Below, piece after piece: positions 9,049 to 16,350 of a DNA stretch of 64,000 nucleotides; the stretch's first letter is position 1, and the number at the start of each line of letters is the position of its first letter. Below the pieces are notes generated by a model. That model was not told the origin of the DNA, did no database searches, and worked only from the letters and a program-made list of their open reading frames with translations. The stretch is from Pirellulales bacterium (lineage in GTDB: Bacteria; Planctomycetota; Planctomycetia; Pirellulales; DATAWG01): NCBI GenBank assembly GCA_035939775.1, contig DASZFO010000354.1:20295-84294 (forward strand), in the 5' to 3' direction. The translations under genes were made by a program, and so were the position numbers.

Positions 9049-10422
9049 TTAATTTCCACCCGAGACTTGGTTGCCGCTGGCGTAGCGGCGGGAGTTCATC
9101 ACAGCGTTGATGACGCCCGCCCATTCCGCGGGGTTTTGCGGGTATTGGCCGCTGGTCGTATAAGCGGGCGGCACGCCGGCTGGCGAATTCACAAATGCGG
9201 GCTGTAGAGGCGCAACATCCGTTGTCGTCACCAATCCCGACTGCCGCGTTACGCTCACCCAGCGGCATTCGGGGTCTTGATAGTTGGGCAAATGGCTCGG
9301 ATCGTTCTGCACCGGGCCCGCCGCCGACAGAATCTTCTCGATCTTCCCGACAAGAAAATAAGCGCCGGACAGCGGCGCGGTTTGGTAGTTGAATGGGTTA
9401 TTGACAACGTATGGCGTAGGCGGCGTCCCAATCGTGTAAAACTTGTACGTACAGGAATAGTAAAGCTGATCGAGCGTCCCTGCCGAATTGAACGTGACGA
9501 TCACCGGGCCGCACGTATCCGGTATCGGCACGCCGGCCGGGCCTGGAACCGTCGGCGATTTGGTGTTGATGGTACCGAGCGCGCCGAACATCGCTCGCAT
9601 CGAAGCAAGCGGGTTGCTCGGGTAAGTATCGCCTGTCGCGGCAGCGACGATCGCTGGCGTCTGCGGCGGTGCCAAGTCGACTCCCGAAAAATACCAGTCG
9701 ATCGCCGCGCCGTCGGAGAGTTGCACAGGCGGATCGACTGTCTTGACCGGCTGGCGGAAGATCTGGAATGGGACGGCGACCGCTTTCTGCGGAAACACCG
9801 CGTTTGGGTACAGCGGTGTCACAAGCAGATTATTGCTCGTGATGTAATAGTCGGGCGGAGAAGGCGTGGGCGCCGAAGGGTCCGTCGTCACCACGAATAG
9901 GTCGCCGCGATAATTAAAGCGAATCAGGTCGCCGTTGCGGATCAATTTTTGCGTCGTCGGCGGGTTCGTGCTGTTGTTGTAAGCCGATAAGCCTGAAAAG
10001 GTCGGCGGCGCGAACCCAGTGGGGCCCTTCGGGCCATTGATTTGCACGTTAAAGGGCGGGTTTGTTAACGCGTTCCAACCCGCGGGGAAATTGATTGCGG
10101 CCGAATAGCCGACATCATCGCCGGCATACGGCGGCGGGACCTCGACGAGATATATCTCCATCGAAGCGTAGGGGTTGTTCTTCATCGGCTGGAACAAGAC
10201 GCCGACGGAGCGGCCGCTCGAGATCGCCCGCGTTTGGGCGGTCGAGAGCATGGTGCTCACTAGCCGAGCCCCTTCGCGCAGCCGCCGCGAATCGGAAGCG
10301 GACGACAAGATCGGGATCATCGCCGAGGTCAGGATCACCATGATAATGATCACGACCAACAACTCCATCAGCGTGAAGCCGCAGCGGGACTCGCGATGAA
10401 TTGCGTTGGGTTTGCCGCTCAT
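9049..10422 (-). CDS. GspH/FimT-like pseudopilin
   Basis: About 457 residues from ATG 10422 (AAGAG upstream). Short, normal leader MSGKPNAIHRESRCG and a canonical cleavage site G|FTLMELLVVIIIMVILTSAMIPI with Glu at +5. It is followed by the GspH/FimT-like helix continuation SASDSRRLREGARLVSTMLSTAQTRAISSGRSVGVLF and a large beta-rich, Pro/Asn-rich exported domain. A minor pseudopilin that would add to the base or tip of the pseudopilus in the inner membrane. It is the only pseudopilin of the run whose leader has no dispersed repeat, so it serves as an internal control for the neighbours. Confidence 0.85.
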   Translation of the reverse strand: MSGKPNAIHRESRCGFTLMELLVVIIIMVILTSAMIPILSSASDSRRLREGARLVSTMLSTAQTRAISSGRSVGVLFQPMKNNPYASMEIYLVEVPPPYAGDDVGYSAAINFPAGWNALTNPPFNVQINGPKGPTGFAPPTFSGLSAYNNSTNPPTTQKLIRNGDLIRFNYRGDLFVVTTDPSAPTPSPPDYYITSNNLLVTPLYPNAVFPQKAVAVPFQIFRQPVKTVDPPVQLSDGAAIDWYFSGVDLAPPQTPAIVAAATGDTYPSNPLASMRAMFGALGTINTKSPTVPGPAGVPIPDTCGPVIVTFNSAGTLDQLYYSCTYKFYTIGTPPTPYVVNNPFNYQTAPLSGAYFLVGKIEKILSAAGPVQNDPSHLPNYQDPECRWVSVTRQSGLVTTTDVAPLQPAFVNSPAGVPPAYTTSGQYPQNPAEWAGVINAVMNSRRYASGNQVSGGN

Positions 10423-10450
10423 ATCGTTGGCTCTTTTCCGTACCAATTAG

Positions 10451-11626
10451 TTACCGCGCCCCGATCAATTGGTTGGTGATGTTGTCGCTGATTCCGAGGC
10501 TACGGGATGCACTTCCGGGCGGCAAATAATTACCCTGATCGTCGAAAATCGCGGCCGTCCCAATCGGGCCGGGTCCAGTCGGCGGAACCGGAAAATCGGT
10601 CGTGTCCGTCAGGCTGGCGAAAGGGTTGTTGCGTGGGTTCGACGTATTGACGTAATGAAAGGTTTTCCCGGATTTTGAAACCATATCGAAATAACCGTCC
10701 GGGCCAGCAGAGTAGATCAGCGGGTAGAGCGCGAACGTCACAGGTTTGTCCGTTTGTGGCAGGCCGGTCGTGTTGTCGTAAACAATCGGATGGCCATAGA
10801 TTCCGGTCGGGTCAGTCTGATCCGGCATCCGTCCGTCCGTATATGTTTTCCCGCCAACCGGACTTGCCGGGAAGGGATTGGGGGCCGGCTGCAACGGCGA
10901 ATAAAACGCCGGTGCCCAGCGAAGAAATCCAATCGGCTTTCCCCATGCGTCGAGAAAAACCTTGTGGCCCGAATGGTCGTAGTCGCCAATGTCGCCCTCC
11001 GAAAAATTCTCCATGATATCGGGGTCGTCCATTCCGATCGTCATCATCAGATAGAGGCATTTTGCGCCCTCATAGGCGTTCGGAACCTTGGTGAAATCCA
11101 TGACGCCATTTTGGTTTGCCTCTGGAACCTGTCCCCAATAGGCGTTCGTCACGGCAGGCAGCAACATGCTCACGACAGCCGGTTGCGTTGGATTGGCCAC
11201 GTCATTGTAGGTAATCGGAGCCGCCGGATTACTGTTATCGGCGACCGTGATTAGCGCTGGCGCATCGAGATCCGTCCAGCGCTCCGGCATTTCCATTCGC
11301 ATCAATTGTCGTATAACGTCGCACCGGATCGTGGCGAGCGCCTTCAAAGGCGTCGGCTTCGGAATCGGATTCCCCATCATGTCAAACGGGCCATTAGCTG
11401 GATCGAGCACCTCGCCAGGCATCGTGATCGGCAGCCGCCGAGTGCGGTAGGATTCGTATTTCTGCATCACGAGCGCATTGAGCCGGGCGATGAGGGAACG
11501 GGTCTTGGCGATTTGGGCCGCTTCCTGCGCGCCGGCCACCGCCAGGGCCATCGCCGCCGCTAGGATCGCCATGATCGCCATCACCACCATGAGTTCGACG
11601 AGCGTGAAAGCGCCATGCACCCTCAC
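10451..11626 (-). CDS. GspG-like pseudopilin, tandem paralogue B
   Basis: Prepilin motif HGA|FTLVELMVVMAIMAILAAAMALAV with Ala rather than Gly at -1 and Glu at +5, followed by GAQEAAQIAKTRSLIARLNALVMQKYESY. Nearly identical in this N-terminal part to the next gene (12325-13554), so a tandem duplication. The frame stays open to 12310 through about 680 bases of dispersed repeats. ATG 12196 would give a 195-residue leader, whereas GTG 11626 gives a normal six-residue leader MRVHGA. The GTG has a GGGAGAGGG binding site about 6 bases upstream, both lying within a dispersed repeat. I prefer the GTG. Likely a major or minor pseudopilin; the start is uncertain. Confidence 0.85.
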   Translation of the reverse strand: MRVHGAFTLVELMVVMAIMAILAAAMALAVAGAQEAAQIAKTRSLIARLNALVMQKYESYRTRRLPITMPGEVLDPANGPFDMMGNPIPKPTPLKALATIRCDVIRQLMRMEMPERWTDLDAPALITVADNSNPAAPITYNDVANPTQPAVVSMLLPAVTNAYWGQVPEANQNGVMDFTKVPNAYEGAKCLYLMMTIGMDDPDIMENFSEGDIGDYDHSGHKVFLDAWGKPIGFLRWAPAFYSPLQPAPNPFPASPVGGKTYTDGRMPDQTDPTGIYGHPIVYDNTTGLPQTDKPVTFALYPLIYSAGPDGYFDMVSKSGKTFHYVNTSNPRNNPFASLTDTTDFPVPPTGPGPIGTAAIFDDQGNYLPPGSASRSLGISDNITNQLIGAR

Positions 11627-12290
11627 CCCGGCCCTCTCCCGTCGAGGGAGAGGGACAAAGCGCTGAGCGCGGCGGGGCCGCGAGGCCAGAGTAGCAGGCA
11701 CACTCCGTGTGCCGTCCGCCTGCCTCTGTTGCACGGCATGCACATTGCCTGTGTTGACGCCGTTCGTCGGAGTTGGTTGCGGCACACGGAGTGTGCCTAC
11801 TACATTGCCGGCGGCGACGCGACCAGAAACGAGGGTCGAGGGACGAGAGGCGAGGGGCGAGGGGTGAGCAATTCCTCGGCCTGAAAGGCCGGAGGAGCCC
11901 AGCCCAGGGTGGAGCGACGTTCTCTGCCAGGAGAACGGAGCGGAACCCTGGGACGGCCGAAGCCTCCCGCACGCTTGCGGCCTGAAAGGCCGCCGGAGGG
12001 CGCGCGACACAACGGAGCCCAATCCAACGGCTCGCTGGGTGATGTCGATGCAGGAATTCCGTCGCCCGTTCAGGGCTAAGAGCCTATCCGAAAACGGCCC
12101 GCGGAGAGGGGGACAGTCCCCTTTTGTTCCGAAGACTCCACAAAAGGCGACAGTCCCCGGCCGTTTTCGGATAGGCTCTAAGAGTTCGTTGGACATCGCA
12201 TACCCAGGGTTTCGCTCGCCCGCCCTAACGGACGGACTTGCTTCACCCTGGGCTGGGCTCCGTTGGCCTTTCAGGCCATGCAGTAGCGGG
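11617..12290. repeat. Dense cluster of dispersed repeats between pseudopilin genes
   Basis: Contains CACCCTCACCCCGGCCCTCT/GAGGGAGAGGG (11617-11655) and a pair of inverted GTAGCAGGCACACTCCGTGT elements (11691-11720 and 11781-11803). A GAGGGACGAGAGGCGAGGGG run follows (11837-11866), then GGCCTGAAAGGCCGGAGGAG plus a CAGCCCAGGGT element (11878-12030) that recurs inverted at 12200-12283, and the composite palindrome 12077-12182. It holds no convincing gene of its own, although one frame stays open throughout. Confidence 0.85.
12077..12182. repeat. Composite GGGGACAGTCCCC palindrome
   Basis: Outer arms AAGAGCCTATCCGAAAACGG (about 12078) and its reverse complement ending about 12181 enclose two cores, GGGGACAGTCCCC at 12109-12121 and GGCGACAGTCCCC at 12146-12158, with CTTTTG/CAAAAG next to the cores. 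One of six copies of this family in the window. Confidence 0.85.
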
Positions 12291-12324
12291 ATTGATTCGA
12301 TTGCCGCCATACGAACACACGCGC

Positions 12325-13554
12325 TTATCGCGCCCCCATCGAATGGCTGTGAATGTTGTCGAAGCTCCCCAGCGCGCGGCTGCCGCGGTCCGTCTTCGGG
12401 AATATGGCCGGCGCGCCGATGGGGCCGTCGGGAAACTTGTTGGTCGTCAATTGGTCGATGCTGGCGAACGGATTATTGGGAGGACTCGTCCGTGAGTATT
12501 GCAGCACGCTGCCACTGGCGTTGGTCATGTCGGGGACGATATCGTAATGGCCGTCCGGGCCGGCCGAGTAAACGAGCGGATAGAGCGCGAAGGTGTCCCA
12601 ATTGGTTACGGCCGGCGCCGGCGGCTCGGTGCGCGGAATCCCGTTCACGGCGCTCGAGTCGAATCGCGGCGTGCCGTACACCCCGGTCGGATCGGTTTGG
12701 TCCGGCATCCGCTGGTCCTTCGTGGCCGCGCTGGTCGGCGTCGGCGGCTGGAGCGGCGAGACGAGCCCCGGCGCCCAGCGGAGAAAGTTGATGGGATTTC
12801 CCCAGGCGTCGATAAACACCTTGCAGCCCGAGTGGTCGAAGTCGGCGATGTCTCCCTCGGAGAAGTTTTCGAGCACGCTCGGTTCTTCCAAGCCCATCGT
12901 CACGAGCAGATAGAGGCACTTGGCCCCTTGATAATTTGCGCCCAGCTTGATGAACGCCGGCGTGTTCTGAACCGAATTGTGAGACGCCAGATAGGCTTGG
13001 CTGGAAGCGGATCGCTGCATTTGGATTGTCTGTGAATTGGTCGTGGGATCTGTGTATGCCGGTCGCGTCGGGGAAGTGACGTCCTCCATTTTGATTGGAA
13101 CCGCGTCATCGATAATGTCCCTCCAGCGGTCGGGCATTTCCATCCTCATCATCTGCCGCAGCACGTCGCAGCGCACCTTGCGGCTCACTGCCGAAGGCAT
13201 CTGAACCAGGCTGCCGCTGGGATCGATGACCTCGCTGGGGATCGTGACCGGCAGGCGGCGCGTGGCATACGATTCGTATTTCTGCATCACCAGCGCATTG
13301 AGCCGGGCGATCAGAGAACGGGTCTTGGCGATTTGCGCCGATTCTTGCGCTCCGCTCACGGCAATCGCCATCGCCGCGGCGAGGATCGCCATGATCGCCA
13401 TCACGACCATGAGTTCGATGAGGGTGAAGGCGCGGGGGAAAAGCGAGGGGCCAGAGGCCAGGGGCCGGGGGCCAGGGACGAGGAGCGACGGCCGACAAAT
13501 GCTCCTTGTAGAGCGCGGACGCGAAGCGCGATTTGGGTTCGATTGATCGTGCAT
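12325..13554 (-). CDS. GspG-like pseudopilin, tandem paralogue A
   Basis: 409 residues from ATG 13554. Prepilin motif FPRA|FTLIELMVVMAIMAILAAAMAIAV, Ala at -1 and Glu at +5, then GAQESAQIAKTRSLIARLNALVMQKYESY. It is a paralogue of the 10451 gene: both also share ENFSEGDI-D-DHSG-KVF-DAWG-PI and the TDPTGVYG / FALYPLVYSAGPDG motifs toward the C-terminus, the latter typical of GspG-like C-terminal loops. The leader is about 42 residues and includes Arg/Pro-rich sequence from a CCCTGGCCCCCGGCCCCTGG repeat (13440-13490). No ATG, GTG or TTG lies between the first ATG and the cleavage site. Probably a pseudopilus subunit; why two copies are kept is unknown. Confidence 0.88.
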   Translation of the reverse strand: MHDQSNPNRASRPRSTRSICRPSLLVPGPRPLASGPSLFPRAFTLIELMVVMAIMAILAAAMAIAVSGAQESAQIAKTRSLIARLNALVMQKYESYATRRLPVTIPSEVIDPSGSLVQMPSAVSRKVRCDVLRQMMRMEMPDRWRDIIDDAVPIKMEDVTSPTRPAYTDPTTNSQTIQMQRSASSQAYLASHNSVQNTPAFIKLGANYQGAKCLYLLVTMGLEEPSVLENFSEGDIADFDHSGCKVFIDAWGNPINFLRWAPGLVSPLQPPTPTSAATKDQRMPDQTDPTGVYGTPRFDSSAVNGIPRTEPPAPAVTNWDTFALYPLVYSAGPDGHYDIVPDMTNASGSVLQYSRTSPPNNPFASIDQLTTNKFPDGPIGAPAIFPKTDRGSRALGSFDNIHSHSMGAR

Positions 13555-13635
13555 GTCTCGTTCTCTGTCATCGTAGTCATCACGCTCCGTCGTGATGAAC
13601 GGTCCTCACGCGGAGCGCGAGGAGTACACTGCGGT

Positions 13636-14790
13636 TCATTTCGGGATCGAGTCGCCGAGGTTCTTGGGGCTGAAGTTGGTCAGGTTGTCTCGGTCGCCGC
13701 CGCCGTAAAAAGTTCCCGAGGGGAAATAGCAGAGGGTCGGAAGGCCGCTCTTCCCTTGGTCATCGACTCCGCCACCGCCGAATGCGCCATCCAGACCGGC
13801 CGAGATGATTTGGAATGAATTGGGATTCACCGGCTGCGGCCCCTGGTTCTTCGGCCAATTTCCATTCGCTGGGAATTGTCCTGCGGGCGGATCGGAGGCA
13901 TAGGGACGAACGACGCCTTGGCCCCCCTGTTGCCAAACCGTAGTGTCGTAGGGATACGCGATGGAATGTCCGGTACCATCATCTTTGGGAGACTCTGTCG
14001 TGGGGTCCCTCACTACGTAGTTCTGCGAGGCGAAATAAACGTACGGCACACCGGGCGTGTCGGCCGGTGAATACACTGGAACGGTTAGATACCAAGTGTT
14101 ACTGGAGTCGCAATAGGCCCAAATGCCGTTCTGCAATTGGACGACGGTCGGACCGCTATTGGAGACCTGGGGCCAGCCCGGCTGGCGCTGCACCCGCGCC
14201 TGGGCAAACTCGAAAAACGGCGACCGCGTGGGCAACGACATGGCGAGTGCAGCCGCTACGGTTGTGCCCGGTGCCGGAAGCAAGCCTTTGATTGGATGCT
14301 CCGGATCGGGGCTAAAGCCGCTGAGCCAAAACACCATTGCGTCGGCCGGACTGAAGAACCGCAGACTGGGGTTCACCCGCCACGGCTGCTGAATGTAAAG
14401 AAGCTCCTGCGTAACATCGCAGCGCGGAAAAGCCTTCGCCAAGTGCCGCGCCGCCGAGCTATTGGTGTTGACCACCCCGCTGACGATCATGTCGCTGAAA
14501 TCGGAGGGCGGATAGCTGCCGTATTTCTCTTTGTATGCCTTCAAGGATGTATCGAGTCCGGCGATATCGCCGATGATCCGCGCCTCCCTGGCATTGCCCA
14601 GCGCGATCATGATCACCGGGGTCAAGAGTCCCATCAGGATGATGATGATGGTGATCACCACCAGGAGTTCGACCAATGTGAACCCGCGCCGGCTGGGAGA
14701 AGGGGACAGTCCCCATTTTGCTGCGCGGACTCCGCAAAAGGGGGACAGTCCCCGCCGGCTTTCCGTCTGCGCTACAACATTGCTGAACAT
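13636..14790 (-). CDS. GspG-like (major) pseudopilin
   Basis: 384 residues from ATG 14790, preceded by AAGGA with 9-base spacing. The prepilin site SRRG|FTLVELLVVITIIIILMGLLTPVIM has Glu at +5 and is followed by the GspG-like NAREARIIGDIAGLDTSLKAYKEKYGSYPPS. This is the first pseudopilin after gspF, the usual place of the major subunit. The 36-residue leader contains a whole GGGGACAGTCCCC palindrome in frame (14688-14759). No ATG, GTG or TTG occurs between the well-placed start and the cleavage site, so the repeat is very probably translated and then removed by prepilin peptidase. A short spacer (14791-14942) holds a CCCCTCACCCCGGACCTCTC repeat. Confidence 0.88.
   Translation of the reverse strand: MFSNVVAQTESRRGLSPFCGVRAAKWGLSPSPSRRGFTLVELLVVITIIIILMGLLTPVIMIALGNAREARIIGDIAGLDTSLKAYKEKYGSYPPSDFSDMIVSGVVNTNSSAARHLAKAFPRCDVTQELLYIQQPWRVNPSLRFFSPADAMVFWLSGFSPDPEHPIKGLLPAPGTTVAAALAMSLPTRSPFFEFAQARVQRQPGWPQVSNSGPTVVQLQNGIWAYCDSSNTWYLTVPVYSPADTPGVPYVYFASQNYVVRDPTTESPKDDGTGHSIAYPYDTTVWQQGGQGVVRPYASDPPAGQFPANGNWPKNQGPQPVNPNSFQIISAGLDGAFGGGGVDDQGKSGLPTLCYFPSGTFYGGGDRDNLTNFSPKNLGDSIPK
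14688..14759. repeat. GGGGACAGTCCCC palindrome inside a prepilin leader
   Basis: Cores at 14702-14714 and 14741-14753, joined by ATTTTGCTGCGCGGACTCCG-type sequence, with outer GCCGGC at 14688-14693 and 14754-14759. Codes for most of the 36-residue leader of the major pseudopilin. Confidence 0.85.
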
Positions 14791-14942
14791 GTTCCGTTGT
14801 CCTTGAATTGAGATAACCTGAATCGATCGCGGCTGGTGATTCCCCTCACCCCGGACCTCTCCCAGGGGGAGAGGGAGTTGTCGATACGGCCCTTCGCCGC
14901 AAAGTGCCCTTCTGAATCCTGCATTCTGCGTTTGGCATTCAA

Positions 14943-16283
14943 TCACTTCCCGCCGCCGGTGAGGCTGGTGATCAGCGAGACCAACGGCATGAACAAGGCG
15001 ATCACGATGAACCCGACGCAACCGCCCAGCACGATAATCAAGAGCGGCTCCATCAGCTTGGTGAGGCTTTCGGTGAGCACGGCCACCTCTTCGTCGAACG
15101 TGTCGGCGACTTTGTAGAGCATCGTGTCCAATTCGCCCGTTTCCTCGCCGACGTCGACCATGTTGACCACCAGATCGTCAACCACCCGCTGATTCATCCG
15201 CAGCACATAGAGCAGCCCGCCGATGACCGGGATGAAAATCATCCAGAACATCAGGGCGATGGCATTAAAACTGGCGCGGGAATGCTCCTTGAGCGGCTTG
15301 GCGATGCTCTCGCCCTCGCGGATCGAATCGGATACGCGGCCGTAGAGCTTCTCGAACATGGCGTTGCCGGAGGTCTCGCGCGTGATGTTCAGGGCCTCGA
15401 GGATCGGCACGCCGCTGGAGACGAGGGTGCCGAGGGTGCGCGTGGTGCGGGCCAGGATGTTTTTCTCGACCATCTGGCCGAAGATCGGCACCTTGAGCGT
15501 GAACAAGTCCCATCCCTCCCGGCCGTAGTTGAATTTGCGAATCAGCTTAATGAACAGCCAGAAGGCGACGGGGATGAGCGGGATGGCCCACCAGAAGTCG
15601 TAGGCCGCGTGGGCGATGCTGATCAGGATCGTGGTGACGGTGGGCAAGGGCTGCTTGAAGTCCTTGAAGATCTTTTCGAAGGCCGGGACGATCTTGATCA
15701 TGATGAAGGTCAAGATGCCGACGGCGACCATGATCACGACGATCGGATAGACCATCGCACCTTTGACCTTGCGCTTGAGCGACTGAGACCGCTCCTGGAA
15801 CTCGGCCAGGCGGCGGAGAATGACTTCGAGCGCACCGCCGGCCTCGCCGGCCTTGATCATGTTCACATACAAGCGGTCGAAGGCCTTCGGCGATTTGGAC
15901 ATGGCCTCGCTCAGCGTCGCACCGCCTTCGATTTCGTCGCAGACATCCATCAGGCAGTTCTTGAATCGGCCCGGCTTATTTTGCTGCTCGAGAATCCGCA
16001 GGCTGCGGAGGATCGGCAGACCGGCGTCTTGAAGGATCGACAACTGGCGGGTGAAGAGCACGCGGACGCGCGAACTCACGCCCCCCAGCGCGAACTGCCG
16101 CTTCTTCTTGGTGACCTGCTTTTTCTCGGTGGGCGATTTCCGGGCTTTCTTGACCGAGATCTTGGTTACGAAGTAGCCCATCTGGCGAATGGTCGCCTGC
16201 GCCTCGGCTTCGTTGGGCGCATCGACCATGTCCTTGATCTCCTGGCCGGTGGAGTCCATCGCCTCGTATTGGTAGATCGGCAT
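14943..16283 (-). CDS. pilC: PilC/GspF inner-membrane platform protein
   Basis: 446 residues, full length for the family. An N-terminal MPIYQYEAMDSTGQEIKDMV segment and a basic linker (about 45-65) lead to two T2SF domains: one at about 72-195, with FTRQLSILQDAGLPILRSLRIL and AGEAGGALEVIL, and one at about 275-400, with LARTTRTLGTLVSSGVPILEALNI and VGEETGELDTML. Three hydrophobic membrane segments lie near 175, 225 and 425. Forms the platform in the inner membrane that couples the PilB/GspE ATPase to pseudopilin assembly. Co-directional with the upstream ATPase genes and downstream pseudopilins. The call is firm; pilus versus secretion use is not decided by sequence. Confidence 0.95.
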   Translation of the reverse strand: MPIYQYEAMDSTGQEIKDMVDAPNEAEAQATIRQMGYFVTKISVKKARKSPTEKKQVTKKKRQFALGGVSSRVRVLFTRQLSILQDAGLPILRSLRILEQQNKPGRFKNCLMDVCDEIEGGATLSEAMSKSPKAFDRLYVNMIKAGEAGGALEVILRRLAEFQERSQSLKRKVKGAMVYPIVVIMVAVGILTFIMIKIVPAFEKIFKDFKQPLPTVTTILISIAHAAYDFWWAIPLIPVAFWLFIKLIRKFNYGREGWDLFTLKVPIFGQMVEKNILARTTRTLGTLVSSGVPILEALNITRETSGNAMFEKLYGRVSDSIREGESIAKPLKEHSRASFNAIALMFWMIFIPVIGGLLYVLRMNQRVVDDLVVNMVDVGEETGELDTMLYKVADTFDEEVAVLTESLTKLMEPLLIIVLGGCVGFIVIALFMPLVSLITSLTGGGK

Positions 16284-16350
16284 GGGAGTAACCTAGGGGA
16301 GTCGGCGGTCAGTTGTCAGTTGCCAGTTGGAATCCAAAATCGAATTGTCT

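Noticed and set aside
11617..12310. A separate gene in the repeat cluster
   Set aside because: All open frames there are translated repeats with no family resemblance; one is simply open upstream of the pseudopilin.
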